From NCBI GenBank assembly GCA_041394405.1, contig JAWKIF010000006.1, positions 1 through 64,000 of the forward strand: a DNA stretch of 64,000 nucleotides, read 5' to 3'. A program made the translations under genes and the position numbers. Positions 6,940 to 15,795 of the stretch are shown piece by piece. Numbering within the stretch: the first letter of the stretch is position 1; the number at the start of each line of letters is the position of its first letter. Source of the stretch: Microthrix sp041394405 (GTDB lineage Bacteria > Actinomycetota > Acidimicrobiia > Acidimicrobiales > Microtrichaceae). A model generated the notes under the pieces. It did no database searches. It had not been told where the DNA came from and saw only the letters and a list, made by a program, of their open reading frames with translations.

Positions 6940-7996
6940 TTTGCTTCATCCATTCGAGGAGTTCCTCCGCTTCGCTTGGGTTGCGGCCAGGCCCCGTCAT
7001 CAGATCGACCACCACCTGGGTGGGGGCTGCGATCTCAACACCACCTTGATTGGTCCACGAACGCTCGAAGACCACGTCTGTTGCTGGTTCGGCCAGCATC
7101 ACGTTGGTGCCAGCATCGGCGGGGCGCAGCTCCCACGCCCCGGCTGCCTGAGCGGCATCGGCGACGTAGATCATCGCCGCGCGAGATGGGGCATAGGCGG
7201 CCCACTCGGCGGCTGCTTGGCTGCCGGATACCGCGTATTGGACCTGCTGCTCGACTGATCCGACCCGGTCGAGCAGCTGTTGCAGCCCACGCAGCTCGAT
7301 CCACTGCGTGATCCGATTGTCGCGAACAAACTGGTAGTCGGAGCTCCAGGTTCGCAGGACCTCGCTCCAGTCCGGAACCGTCACGATGCCCTTCGCATCA
7401 CGTTTGGCCAGACCTTCGTCTTCGAGATAGTCGACGACGCGGTACGTGGCGCCCGTGGATGTCTTGGCCACCTCCGCGAGTTCGCGCATCGTCCACGGGC
7501 CGACGAAGTCGGCGACCGCTCTCACGATCTTCGCTGCGGGTGCGCCCTTCAACGTGCCGCGTGGCCTGCCCGGTCCCCTCCACGGGTCGCTGTCGGCGCC
7601 ACGGTCTGAGAGGAAAAGTCCGGGGTCTTGGAGGTCGACGCGCATGTTGCCGGTGGCGTCGAGATACGCAATCCCAGCATCGGTGAGCCCCATGCGCACC
7701 GGTGGGGAAAGGTAGCGAGCCATGACCATGCCATGGCCCCGAGGAATGCCGCCGACCGCTGTGTCGAGCCGTTCTCGAATCGATTCGACGTCGCGCCTGT
7801 TGACCAGCCGGTTCGCCTCGATCGCCAACACTGCAATTTGCCCGCCGGGCCCCAGTATTTCGATGAGGCCGTCGACGCGATGTCCAGCGTCAGGCTGGAA
7901 ACTCGTTGACCAGCCTGACGGCACGCGCTCGGCAAGCATCGAGGCTCCGCGGCGCATGACCTCAAGTTTTGTCTCCGGTGCGTTGGGCTGGGACAC
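6911..7996 (-). CDS. Winged-helix antitoxin-like protein of a second AbiE-type pair
   Basis: The 361-residue product starts at GTG 7996 with a good AGGAG 5 nt upstream. The N-terminal third resembles a nuclease-like or REase-fold domain (DGLIEILGPGGQIAVLAIEA), residues 155-225 a winged helix (ELAEVAKTSTGATYRVVDYL), and the C-terminus has the conserved DLMTGPGRNPSEAEELLEWM block known from actinobacterial AbiEi-like regulators. The toxin frame begins within its last codons (ATG 6939) but is broken. It may survive as an orphan regulator or antitoxin. The 200 bp upstream contain only an imperfect inverted repeat (8025-8054). Confidence 0.7.
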   Translation of the reverse strand: MSQPNAPETKLEVMRRGASMLAERVPSGWSTSFQPDAGHRVDGLIEILGPGGQIAVLAIEANRLVNRRDVESIRERLDTAVGGIPRGHGMVMARYLSPPVRMGLTDAGIAYLDATGNMRVDLQDPGLFLSDRGADSDPWRGPGRPRGTLKGAPAAKIVRAVADFVGPWTMRELAEVAKTSTGATYRVVDYLEDEGLAKRDAKGIVTVPDWSEVLRTWSSDYQFVRDNRITQWIELRGLQQLLDRVGSVEQQVQYAVSGSQAAAEWAAYAPSRAAMIYVADAAQAAGAWELRPADAGTNVMLAEPATDVVFERSWTNQGGVEIAAPTQVVVDLMTGPGRNPSEAEELLEWMKQNEPTWRIKR

Positions 7997-8196
7997 GGCA
8001 GCTCCTGTGGTTGTTCGGGAAATAGACTACCTCCGCTGACAACGGAAATCAGTCGATTTGGATCCAGCGTTCGCGGAGAGGTGAGACAAGTTGCTCTCAT
8101 GAGTACGACGCAGAAGGTCCGAGAGCGTGCCGCTGCTTCAGCTTGGCGTCCGCTGACAGGTGGCTGTTTCGAGGTCGCTGCTGCTAGGCCTACGTC

Positions 8197-9240
8197 ATGG
8201 GCGACGAAACCAACTACACAGATGAAACCGGCGCCTACCGGCGTGACACCGACTACATCGCGACTCGCATCACCCGCGACGGCGCTGACGGTTGGCCGGT
8301 CGAGGCGGGGCGATATCGCCTGGCCGCGGCCCGGGCGTGTCCGTGGGCCAACCGGGCGCTGATCACCCGGCGGCTCTACGGCCTGGAGGACAGCATCTCG
8401 CTGGCGCTGGCCGGACCCACCCATGGTGAGGAGTCGTGGACGTTCGACCTCGACGAGGACGAACGAGACCCGGTGCTCGGCATCCATCTGCTACGCGACG
8501 CCTACGAGGCCCGAGGTGCCAACGTTGGCAGCGGGGTCACGGTGCCGGCGATGGTCGACATCCCCAGCGGCAAGGTGGCCACCAACGACTTCCACCAGAT
8601 GACGCTGGACTTCGGCCAGGAGTGGCAGGGTCTGCACCGCCCGGGCGCTCACGATCTCTTCCCGGCGGCGCTCCGTGACGAGATCATGGCGATGGACGAA
8701 GCCAACTATCGCGACGTGAACAACGCCGTGTACGAGGCGGGATTCGCCTCGGACGCGAAGGCCTACGCCGAGGCCTACCACCGCTTGTTTGCACGGCTCG
8801 ACGCGCTCGAGGATCACCTGAGCGCGCACAGGTTCCTCGTCGGCGACACCATCACCGAGGCCGACGTGCGGTTGTGGCCCAGCCTGGTGCGCTTCGATGC
8901 CGTCTATCACAACCACTTTCGGTGCAACCGCAACAAGCTCATGGAGATGCCCTCGCTGTGGGGGTACGCCCGCGAACTGTTCCAGACGCCGGGTTTCGGT
9001 GACACGATCGACTTCCCCCAAATCAAGGCCCACTACTACGGGGTGCACCGTCAGCTGAACCCGTTCGGGATCGTGCCGATCGGCCCCGATCCCGCCCCAT
9101 GGGCGACGCCCCACGATCGTGAACGCCTCGGCGGTCGCCCGTTCGGCGACGGCACTCCTCCCGGCCCCGTTCCGGCCGGCGAGTTGCCGGACCCAGGGTC
9201 CAACCCCGTCTGGTCTGCCGGCACCGACTCCTCGGGGTAG
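8197..9240 (+). CDS. Glutathionyl/mycothiolyl-hydroquinone reductase (Xi-class GST)
   Basis: This 347-residue protein has the Xi-class signature: the catalytic Cys in ACPWANR (C48) in the thioredoxin-like N-terminal domain, then a helical C-terminal domain with RFLVGDTITEADVRLWPSLVRFDAVYHNHFRCN. Length and motifs match YqjG/ECM4-type enzymes, which remove a thiol adduct from hydroquinones by reduction. In actinobacteria the thiol partner is expected to be mycothiol in place of glutathione; that is inference. The C-terminal 50 residues are proline/glycine-rich and extend beyond the family core. It is followed 36 bp later by a cupin gene. Confidence 0.9.
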   Translation: MGDETNYTDETGAYRRDTDYIATRITRDGADGWPVEAGRYRLAAARACPWANRALITRRLYGLEDSISLALAGPTHGEESWTFDLDEDERDPVLGIHLLRDAYEARGANVGSGVTVPAMVDIPSGKVATNDFHQMTLDFGQEWQGLHRPGAHDLFPAALRDEIMAMDEANYRDVNNAVYEAGFASDAKAYAEAYHRLFARLDALEDHLSAHRFLVGDTITEADVRLWPSLVRFDAVYHNHFRCNRNKLMEMPSLWGYARELFQTPGFGDTIDFPQIKAHYYGVHRQLNPFGIVPIGPDPAPWATPHDRERLGGRPFGDGTPPGPVPAGELPDPGSNPVWSAGTDSSG

Positions 9241-9276
9241 ACCTAGGGGTTCCATCAAACGACGGAGGAGCAGCCA

Positions 9277-9702
9277 ATGAGCGACGCCAACTTGAACGAC
9301 GAGGGACCAAACCCGTTCGTCACCAACATCGAGGCCGACACCTTGGCCAACGACAACTACCGCACCACGCGCTGGAGCGGCTCCAACATTCAGTTGACCT
9401 TGATGAGCATCGACCCGGGCCGCGACATCGGCCTGGAGGTGCACGAGCACGGGGACCAATTCCTGCGGGTTGAAGCCGGCAGGGCACGGGTGCAGATGGG
9501 CCCGACCGAGCACGACCTGTCGTTCGACCAGGAGGTCGGGGACGACTGGGCGATCTTCGTCCCGGCGGGGGCCTGGCACAACGTCACCAACGTCGGTGAC
9601 GAGCCACTCAAGGTCTATGCGATCTACGGACCGCCGGAGCACGACCATGGCACCGTCCACGTCACCAAGGCCGAAGCCGACGCGGATGAGCACCACCACT
9701 GA
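9277..9702 (+). CDS. Cupin-domain protein
   Basis: The 141-residue product has one cupin barrel. The first metal-site motif is visible as GLEVHEHGDQFLRVEAG (two His plus Glu/Gln) and the second as PAGAWHNVTNVGD. GGAGGAG lies 6 nt before ATG 9277. A His-rich tail (DEHHH) ends the protein. Small stand-alone cupins act as isomerases, dioxygenases or metal-binding proteins; nothing here separates these. The next 288 bp (9703-9990) show no gene I can support. Confidence 0.85.
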   Translation: MSDANLNDEGPNPFVTNIEADTLANDNYRTTRWSGSNIQLTLMSIDPGRDIGLEVHEHGDQFLRVEAGRARVQMGPTEHDLSFDQEVGDDWAIFVPAGAWHNVTNVGDEPLKVYAIYGPPEHDHGTVHVTKAEADADEHHH

Positions 9703-9990
9703 ACCCGAGCGACTGCAGCTTGCCGACACCCTGAGCGCCGACTGATCCATCGGCGGTTGGTCAGGGACCCCTCGGGGCTGACCGGCTGCGTGACGTTCCG
9801 AGGCTGGGCGCACCAGGCGTGTTGGGGCACGTAGGCGAGAAGCCGCAGCCACGATGTTCAAAGAGGCCCACCCGCACCCCCTCGAGGATGAGTTCCTCAG
9901 CAACGACATCCGTTCGGTTGTGGCCGTTGCACAGCGCAGGTAGCGAATCGCGGCGCGACGGATTGGCCGTTCCAACAGCGAGGCGGCTAG

Positions 9991-11067
9991 GTGCCGATAC
10001 CGTTTCCGGTCGTGGCGCCCGTCGACTCATCCCCTGAGACGCCCGGCGGCTCGTCCGTCGCAGGTTCGCTGCTGAGAGTGCTGACCAGCCTTCCCATGAG
10101 GAGCGACAACCTGGTGGCGGTGGTCAACGGGCTGTTCGGCGATGCGCTGGACGACCGGGCGTCCGACTGGGCAACGCCGATGACGATCCGAGCGGGTGAC
10201 ACAGTGCTGCCGCTGGATCGTCGGGCGTTGCGCGACGCACTCACCAAATACGACGTCGGCCCGCGCATCTGCCTCCTCGTCCACGGGCTGATGTCCACGG
10301 AGTCGGTCTGGCGCTACTCGGGTGACGCCTCGACCACCTTCGGCACGCAGCTCGTCGAGGACCACGGCGTGACAGCGCTCTCCGTCCGCTACAACACCGG
10401 CCGCCACATCTCCGACAACGGCCGGGAGCTCGCCCAGTTGATCGGCCGCCTGGTGGCGGCGTGGCCCGTGCGGGTGCGCGAGATCAACCTGATCGGTCAC
10501 AGCATGGGCGGACTGGTCATCCGTTCGGCGGGTCACTACGCACGCCGCCAGCGGTCGCGGGGTCGACGGCTCCCGGTCGGGCGGCGCTGGACCCGCAAGG
10601 TTCGCCGGGTGGTGCTGATCGGGGTGCCGAACACCGGCGCCGGTCTGGAGGCCGTCGTCCACTCCGCCAGTGCGGCCCTGTGGGCGGTGCCCATCCCAGC
10701 GACGCGCTTGGTCGGATTGGGGCTCGACCAACGCAGCGCGGGCATCAAGGACCTTCGCTTCGGGGCGGTCGTGGAGGAGGACTGGGCCGAGCGGGATCCC
10801 GGAGCCCGTCGACGCAGCTTCCGACACCTGCCGGATCGGCTGGATCGGGCCCGGTATCTGGTGATCGGCGGCACCGTCACCACCGACCCCGAACACCCGT
10901 TGGCCAGGCTGATCGGCGACATGCTCGTCACCTCGCCGAGCATGTCGGGTCGATCCACGGACGGTGAGCTGTTCCCCAGCGCGACGACGCTGACATACCC
11001 GAAGATCACCCACATCGCATTGGCCCACCATCCCGACGTGTACGAGGCGATCGCCGACTGGTGGTGA
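9991..11067 (+). CDS. Alpha/beta-hydrolase, lipase-like
   Basis: The 358-residue product has the nucleophile elbow GHSMGG at residues 169-174 (Ser171) and an oxyanion-type segment LLVHGLMSTESVWRYSG at about 95-111. The spacing fits triacylglycerol-lipase or PGAP1-like hydrolases. No signal peptide is evident, so it is probably cytoplasmic or membrane-associated. GTG 9991 is the longest start; ATG 10096 would remove a Pro/Ser-rich leader. A conserved His appears near the end (THIALAHHPDVYEAI), suitable as the third catalytic residue. Substrate unknown. Confidence 0.8.
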   Translation: MPIPFPVVAPVDSSPETPGGSSVAGSLLRVLTSLPMRSDNLVAVVNGLFGDALDDRASDWATPMTIRAGDTVLPLDRRALRDALTKYDVGPRICLLVHGLMSTESVWRYSGDASTTFGTQLVEDHGVTALSVRYNTGRHISDNGRELAQLIGRLVAAWPVRVREINLIGHSMGGLVIRSAGHYARRQRSRGRRLPVGRRWTRKVRRVVLIGVPNTGAGLEAVVHSASAALWAVPIPATRLVGLGLDQRSAGIKDLRFGAVVEEDWAERDPGARRRSFRHLPDRLDRARYLVIGGTVTTDPEHPLARLIGDMLVTSPSMSGRSTDGELFPSATTLTYPKITHIALAHHPDVYEAIADWW

Positions 11068-11288
11068 TCGTGGGAGCGTGGCCGGCGGTCGGTCAGTTGG
11101 ATCGTCAGATGAGTCGGGGTGGGCGGGTCCTTGACGAATGGTCTGGGCCGGGAAGGCGAGGGGCAGGCAATGCCGTGGCCAACTGTCATCATGGAGCAGG
11201 TGGATGAGCGCTTCCCCTTCCATGACTGGGTTCGGATGAGGCACGTCGCGGCGGGACAGGCGGCTCGGCCGGAGCGTGGGCGCAGGGA

Positions 11289-12080
11289 GTGGGTCCGGTG
11301 ATCAGGCTCGGAGCAGAGCTGGGTCGCGGCTCGCGCGCCGTCGTGTACGAGTGCGAAGGGGGGCGGGTGGTGAAGGTGCCGGAAGCGGGCGTGCCCGAAC
11401 GGTGGTTGCACGACGAGTACCGCTTCATCGTCGCCGCCCATTGGGGAGGCGCGGCGGCGCCGGCCGCCCCGGAAGTGGTGTGCCTCGAAGACGGCTCCCT
11501 GGCCCTCAGCCTGGAACGAGTCCAGGGCCCGACCATGGAACAGGAGCTACAGGCCGATCCATCGCGGGGTGCGGCCTTCGGGCGGCTACTGGCCGACCTT
11601 CAACTCGAGTTATGGTCCTGCCCCGCATCCTTCGCGCTGCCCTTGCAACAGCACCGACTGGCCGCCAAGTTGCGCATCGTCGCCGCTGAGCACGAGCTCG
11701 ACGTCACGGAGATGCTTACGTGGCTCGATCGGAGCGGCCCGATCGGGCTCTGCCATGGGGATCTCCACCCCCACAACGTCGTTCTGGGTGCGCGGCACCC
11801 CGTGCTGGTGGATTGGTTCGACGCCAGCGTCGGCGAGCCGGCGGCCGAAACGGCGCGGACCCTGCTGCACGTTGGGCCGCGCTCCTGGCGGGCCGACGAC
11901 AGAGCCCTTGACGGTCGTGCAGAACTCCACCGGGTGTACCTCGCGTCCATCACCAAGGCGGCCGGTCTGTCGGCTGAGGACCTCGAACGTTGGACCACCA
12001 TCCAGCTGGTCGCTCGACTAGCCGAGGGCCGGGGGCATGACGATCTCCCGGAGATCCGCGGCCTCCTCACCAGCTGGTGA
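11289..12080 (+). CDS. Aminoglycoside-phosphotransferase-like kinase
   Basis: A 263-residue protein of the APH/choline-kinase fold. A degenerate glycine-rich loop (LGRGSRAVVYE), a VVKV Lys strand, the catalytic loop CHGDLHPHN and the metal motif VDWFD are all present and in order. Such proteins phosphorylate small alcohols or drugs; the substrate cannot be read from sequence. GTG 11298 is an alternative start with GGGAG upstream. It stands alone between a lipase-like gene and the RCC1-SLH array. Confidence 0.8.
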   Translation: MGPVIRLGAELGRGSRAVVYECEGGRVVKVPEAGVPERWLHDEYRFIVAAHWGGAAAPAAPEVVCLEDGSLALSLERVQGPTMEQELQADPSRGAAFGRLLADLQLELWSCPASFALPLQQHRLAAKLRIVAAEHELDVTEMLTWLDRSGPIGLCHGDLHPHNVVLGARHPVLVDWFDASVGEPAAETARTLLHVGPRSWRADDRALDGRAELHRVYLASITKAAGLSAEDLERWTTIQLVARLAEGRGHDDLPEIRGLLTSW

Positions 12081-12122
12081 TGCCCCCACCGCCCGCGTGC
12101 AGCACGAGCGAGCAGCGAGCCG

Positions 12123-12140
12123 GTTACGCGCTGGTTAACG
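12123..12140 (+). promoter_or_regulatory. RCC1-SLH upstream element, copy 1
   Basis: GTTACGCGCTGGTTAACG, identical in all five family members, ends 22 nt before ATG 12163. The arms GTTA and TAAC make a short dyad. A GGTGA ribosome-binding sequence lies between element and ATG. Confidence 0.7.
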
Positions 12141-12162
12141 CTGCTGGTGCATGGTGAATTGC

Positions 12163-13929
12163 ATGGGACCACGTGAGCGAACCGTCGATTCGATCGCCCG
12201 GCAGGGTCTCGGCGTTCGGCTGAAATCGGCCTTGGCGGCGGCGGCGCTGTTGGTGGGGGTGATGGCGGGTCTGGCAGGCGCGACCGATGCTGGTGCGACA
12301 CCGCCGACGCCGTTCGGCGCGACGGCGGACGTTGGGGTGGGCGCGGCCCACGCTTGTGCGGTGAGACCATTGGGTTCGGTGCGTTGCTGGGGAAACAACA
12401 ACTACGTCACCACCAGCTCCGGTCGGTTGGGCGACGGCACGCTTGCCGATTCGCCGGCTCCGGTCGGTGTGGTTGGCATCTCGAATGCATCGGAGGTCAG
12501 CGGCGGGGAATTCGCAACCTGCGCCGTGGTCGACGGCGGCGGGGTGCGTTGTTGGGGAAGCAACTCCTATGGCGGGCTCGGCGACGGCACCACCAATCAC
12601 TCGACCATGCCGGTCGCCGTGTCGGGCATTGGCAACGCCAAAGACGTGGTCGTGGGCCGCGATCATGCGTGCGCCCTCGTCAACGATCGCTCGGTCAGGT
12701 GCTGGGGCAGGAACTTCGCCGGCCAGCTCGGCAACGGCACCACGACCCATTCGTCGGTGCCGGTGACCGTGTCCGGCATCACAACAGCCGTGGCCATCAC
12801 CGCACAGGGCTTCGGTGCGTGTGCGTTGCTGGCCGACGACACCGTGAAGTGCTGGGGCCAGAACTTCTACGGCCAGCTCGGTGATGGTACGACCGCCAAC
12901 TCCTCCACTCCGGTGAACGTGGCGGGCCTCGCCGGCGTCGAGTCGATCGCCGGCGGCACGAACTTTGCCTGCGCCGCCACCAGCATCGACGTGCGTTGTT
13001 GGGGTCACAACAGCTCCGGCCAGCTCGGAAATGGCACCACCATCAGCTCCACCGCCCACGTGCCGGTGAGCGGGCTGGGCAACGTCCTCCAGATCACCGC
13101 CGCTACCGAACACGCGTGTGCACAACTCGCCGACGGCTCGGCGACGTGCTGGGGCGACAACTCCTACGGGCAGCTTGGCGATGGCACCACCACCGATTCG
13201 ACCACGCCGGTGGCGGTCACCGGGCTTGGCACCGTTGGCGCCTTGTCCGCTGGCGGCCACGGGACGTGTGCCACCAACTTTGTGGACGGCGCCCTGCATT
13301 GCTGGGGCCGGAACACCTGGGGGCAGGTCGGCGATGGCACCACTACCGATCGGTCGACCCCGACGCCGGTTGTTGCCGGGTTGTGTGAGTCGGCGCCGGA
13401 TCCGGGGTTCAACGACGTGTCCGCGTCGGCGTACTACGCCGATGCGGTGGCTTGGTTGGCGGCGATGGGGATTTCGACGGGTACTGGCCCCAACACGTAT
13501 TCGCCGAATGCGGTGGTGAGCCGCAAGGACATGGCGGTGTTCCTGTGGCGGGCGTTTGATTCGCCCGCCCCGCAGGGCGCCAACCCGTTCTCCGATGTTC
13601 CCGATGGCACTTACTACACGGATGCGACGACGTGGCTGGCCGGGGCCGGCATCTCAACCGGCACCTCTCCGGGCGTGTTCTCTCCCAACGCGGCGGTCAC
13701 CAGGCGGGATATGGCGGTGTTCTTGTGGCGGGCCACCAACAGCCTCGATGCACCGCCCCACAGCTTCGGGGACGTCCCCGGAGGCGTCTACTACGAGGAT
13801 GCGGTGTCGTGGCTGGCCCACGTCGGGATCTCCGTCGGCACCGCCCCGGGGGCGTACTCGCCGAACGCCAACGTCACCCGCAAGGACATGGCCGTGTTCC
13901 TCAACCGCCGTGGCTGCGGAACCACCTGA
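12163..13929 (+). CDS. Secreted RCC1 propeller with three SLH repeats, copy 1
   Basis: A 588-residue protein. A basic leader and hydrophobic stretch ending ATDAGA form a signal peptide (about 1-45). Seven RCC1 blades follow (about 48-400), each with a CAx...CWG Cys pair and GQLGDGT turn; seven blades make one closed propeller. The last 183 residues are three SLH repeats (FNDVSASAYYADAVAWL, FSDVPDGTYYTDATTWL, FGDVPGGVYYEDAVSWL), which bind secondary cell-wall polymer. The tail ends NRRGCG, whose Cys could pair with that of GLCESAP. The start at ATG 12163 (not 12151) is chosen because element, GGTGR and ATG keep constant spacing in all copies. The role is inferred as surface-displayed binding protein. 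Confidence 0.85.
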   Translation: MGPRERTVDSIARQGLGVRLKSALAAAALLVGVMAGLAGATDAGATPPTPFGATADVGVGAAHACAVRPLGSVRCWGNNNYVTTSSGRLGDGTLADSPAPVGVVGISNASEVSGGEFATCAVVDGGGVRCWGSNSYGGLGDGTTNHSTMPVAVSGIGNAKDVVVGRDHACALVNDRSVRCWGRNFAGQLGNGTTTHSSVPVTVSGITTAVAITAQGFGACALLADDTVKCWGQNFYGQLGDGTTANSSTPVNVAGLAGVESIAGGTNFACAATSIDVRCWGHNSSGQLGNGTTISSTAHVPVSGLGNVLQITAATEHACAQLADGSATCWGDNSYGQLGDGTTTDSTTPVAVTGLGTVGALSAGGHGTCATNFVDGALHCWGRNTWGQVGDGTTTDRSTPTPVVAGLCESAPDPGFNDVSASAYYADAVAWLAAMGISTGTGPNTYSPNAVVSRKDMAVFLWRAFDSPAPQGANPFSDVPDGTYYTDATTWLAGAGISTGTSPGVFSPNAAVTRRDMAVFLWRATNSLDAPPHSFGDVPGGVYYEDAVSWLAHVGISVGTAPGAYSPNANVTRKDMAVFLNRRGCGTT

Positions 13930-13940
13930 ACACCGCGCCC

Positions 13941-13958
13941 GTTACGCGCTGGTTAACG
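13941..13958 (+). promoter_or_regulatory. RCC1-SLH upstream element, copy 2
   Basis: GTTACGCGCTGGTTAACG lies 22 nt before ATG 13981 and only 12 bp after the stop of copy 1, so each gene of the array has its own element instead of sharing one operon promoter. Confidence 0.7.
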
Positions 13959-13980
13959 CTGCTGGTGCATGGTGGATTGC

Positions 13981-15771
13981 ATGGGACTACGTGAGCGAAC
14001 CTTCGATTCGATCGCCCGGCAGGGTCTCGGCGTTCGGCTGAAATCGGCCTTGGCGGCGGCGGCGCTGTTGGTGGGGATGATGGCGGGTCTGGCAGGCGCG
14101 ACCGATGCTGGTGCGACACCGCCGACGCCGTTCGGTTCCGTGACCGACATTGAGGTCGGCGGCGACCACGCCTGCGCGGTGACCCCGACGGGTGCAGTGC
14201 AGTGTTGGGGGCAAAACCAAACCTTCCCGTCCAACCACGGCCGCTTGGGGGATGGCACGCTCGCCGATTCGTCGGTTCCTGTCGGTGTGGTCGGCATCTC
14301 CGATGCGACACGGGTCAACGGAGGGGAGTTTTCGACGTGTGCGGTGCTCGACGATGGTGGGGTGCGTTGTTGGGGATACAACACCTCTGGCGGGCTCGGC
14401 GACGGGACCACCGACGCTTCGACCATGCCGGTCGCGGTGTCGGACATCTCGAACGCAACCGACGTGGTCGTGGGGGCCTTCCATGCCTGCGCACTGCTCG
14501 ACGACGGCACCATTCGTTGCTGGGGCCGCAACTCCAATGGACAACTCGGCAACGGCACAACCACCAACTCCTCGGTGCCAGTGATGGTGAACGGAGTATC
14601 CACAGCCATAGGGATCTCGGCGCAGGTCAACGGTGCTTGTGCGCTGCTCGCTGACGACACGGTGAAGTGCTGGGGTTGGAACCAGCACGGCCAGTTGGGC
14701 GACGGCAGTACCACGGACAGGTCCACTCCAGTGAGCGTGGCTGGCCTCACCGGCGTTGGATCGATCGTTGGCGGCCACTCCTTCGCGTGCGCCGCCACCG
14801 GCAGCGATGTGCAGTGCTGGGGCAACAACAACTTTGGCCAGTTGGGCAACGGCGCCTACACCGACTCCAGCACCCCCAAGCAAGTCACCGGGCTCGGCGC
14901 TGCCACCCGGGTCGCCGCCGGGGGCGCTCACGCCTGCGCCCAGATGGCCGACGGCACGCCCAAGTGCTGGGGCCTCAACACCTACGGCCAACTCGGCGAC
15001 GGCACCACCACCAGTTCGGCCACCCCGGTGACGGTCGCCGGGCTCGCTGCGGTGGGCACGATCTCCGCCGGAGGCTCCGGGGCATGCGCCACCAACGCAG
15101 CCGACCGCGCCCTGCACTGCTGGGGCAGAAACTCCTTCGGTCAGGTCGGCGACGGCACCACCACCCACCGGTCGACCCCGACACAGGTCATCGCCGGGTT
15201 GTGTGAGTCGGCGCCGGATCCCGGGTTCAACGACGTGTCTGCGTCGGCGTATTACGCCGATGCGGTTGCTTGGTTGGCGGCGATGGGCATTTCGACGGGA
15301 ACCGGGCCCAACACGTATTCGCCGAATGCGGTGGTGAGCCGCAAGGACATGGCGGTGTTCCTGTGGCGGGCGTTTGATTCGCCCGAGCCGGACGGGGCGA
15401 ATCCGTTCAGCGATGTTCCCGATGGTGCGTACTACACCGACGCCACCACCTGGCTGGCCGAGGCCGGGATCTCCACCGGTACGTCGCCGGGGATGTTCTC
15501 GCCCAATGCTCCTGTGACCAGGCGGGATATGGCGGTGTTTCTGTGGCGGGCCACCAACAGCCTCGATGCACCACCTCACAGCTTCGGGGACGTCCCCGGA
15601 GGCGTCTACTACGAGGATGCGGTGTCGTGGTTGGCCCACGTCGGGATCTCCGTCGGCACGGCCCCGGTGTCTATTCGCCCAACGCCAACGTCACCCGCAA
15701 GGACATGGCCGTGTTCCTCAACCGCCGGGGTTGTGGAACCACCTGAACGCCGTCCGTTACGCGCTGGTTAA
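13981..15771 (+). CDS. RCC1-SLH protein, copy 2, frameshifted in the third SLH repeat
   Basis: Same layout as copy 1: signal peptide, seven CWG blades, three SLH repeats. At 15661-15667 the sequence GCCCCGG has one base fewer than copies 3 and 4 (GCCCCCGG, GCCCCGGG). Translation therefore leaves frame after GISVGTAP and ends after a 36-residue unrelated tail at 15771, inside the upstream element of copy 3. The original frame continues (YSPNANVTRKDMAVFLNRRGCGTT, split here) to a stop at 15744-15746. The product would have two and a half SLH repeats. The cause may be a recent mutation, a phase-variable tract or a sequencing error. Confidence 0.8.
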   Translation: MGLRERTFDSIARQGLGVRLKSALAAAALLVGMMAGLAGATDAGATPPTPFGSVTDIEVGGDHACAVTPTGAVQCWGQNQTFPSNHGRLGDGTLADSSVPVGVVGISDATRVNGGEFSTCAVLDDGGVRCWGYNTSGGLGDGTTDASTMPVAVSDISNATDVVVGAFHACALLDDGTIRCWGRNSNGQLGNGTTTNSSVPVMVNGVSTAIGISAQVNGACALLADDTVKCWGWNQHGQLGDGSTTDRSTPVSVAGLTGVGSIVGGHSFACAATGSDVQCWGNNNFGQLGNGAYTDSSTPKQVTGLGAATRVAAGGAHACAQMADGTPKCWGLNTYGQLGDGTTTSSATPVTVAGLAAVGTISAGGSGACATNAADRALHCWGRNSFGQVGDGTTTHRSTPTQVIAGLCESAPDPGFNDVSASAYYADAVAWLAAMGISTGTGPNTYSPNAVVSRKDMAVFLWRAFDSPEPDGANPFSDVPDGAYYTDATTWLAEAGISTGTSPGMFSPNAPVTRRDMAVFLWRATNSLDAPPHSFGDVPGGVYYEDAVSWLAHVGISVGTAPVSIRPTPTSPARTWPCSSTAGVVEPPERRPLRAG

Positions 15772-15773
15772 CG
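15756..15773 (+). promoter_or_regulatory. RCC1-SLH upstream element, copy 3
   Basis: GTTACGCGCTGGTTAACG, 22 nt before ATG 15796. The frameshifted copy 2 terminates within it. Confidence 0.7.
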
Positions 15774-15795
15774 CCGTCGGTGCAACGTGGTTCCC

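Noticed and set aside
9703..9990. Minus-strand frame with CNGHNRTDVVAEELILEG considered as a gene
   Set aside because: Short, no start with ribosome-binding site, flanks of low quality and no recognised family.
13987..15639. Long open frame of 550 codons on the minus strand opposite RCC1-SLH copy 2 (similar frames oppose copies 1, 3 and 4)
   Set aside because: Arg/His-rich, no ribosome-binding site or domain; it mirrors the codon bias of the real gene on the plus strand.
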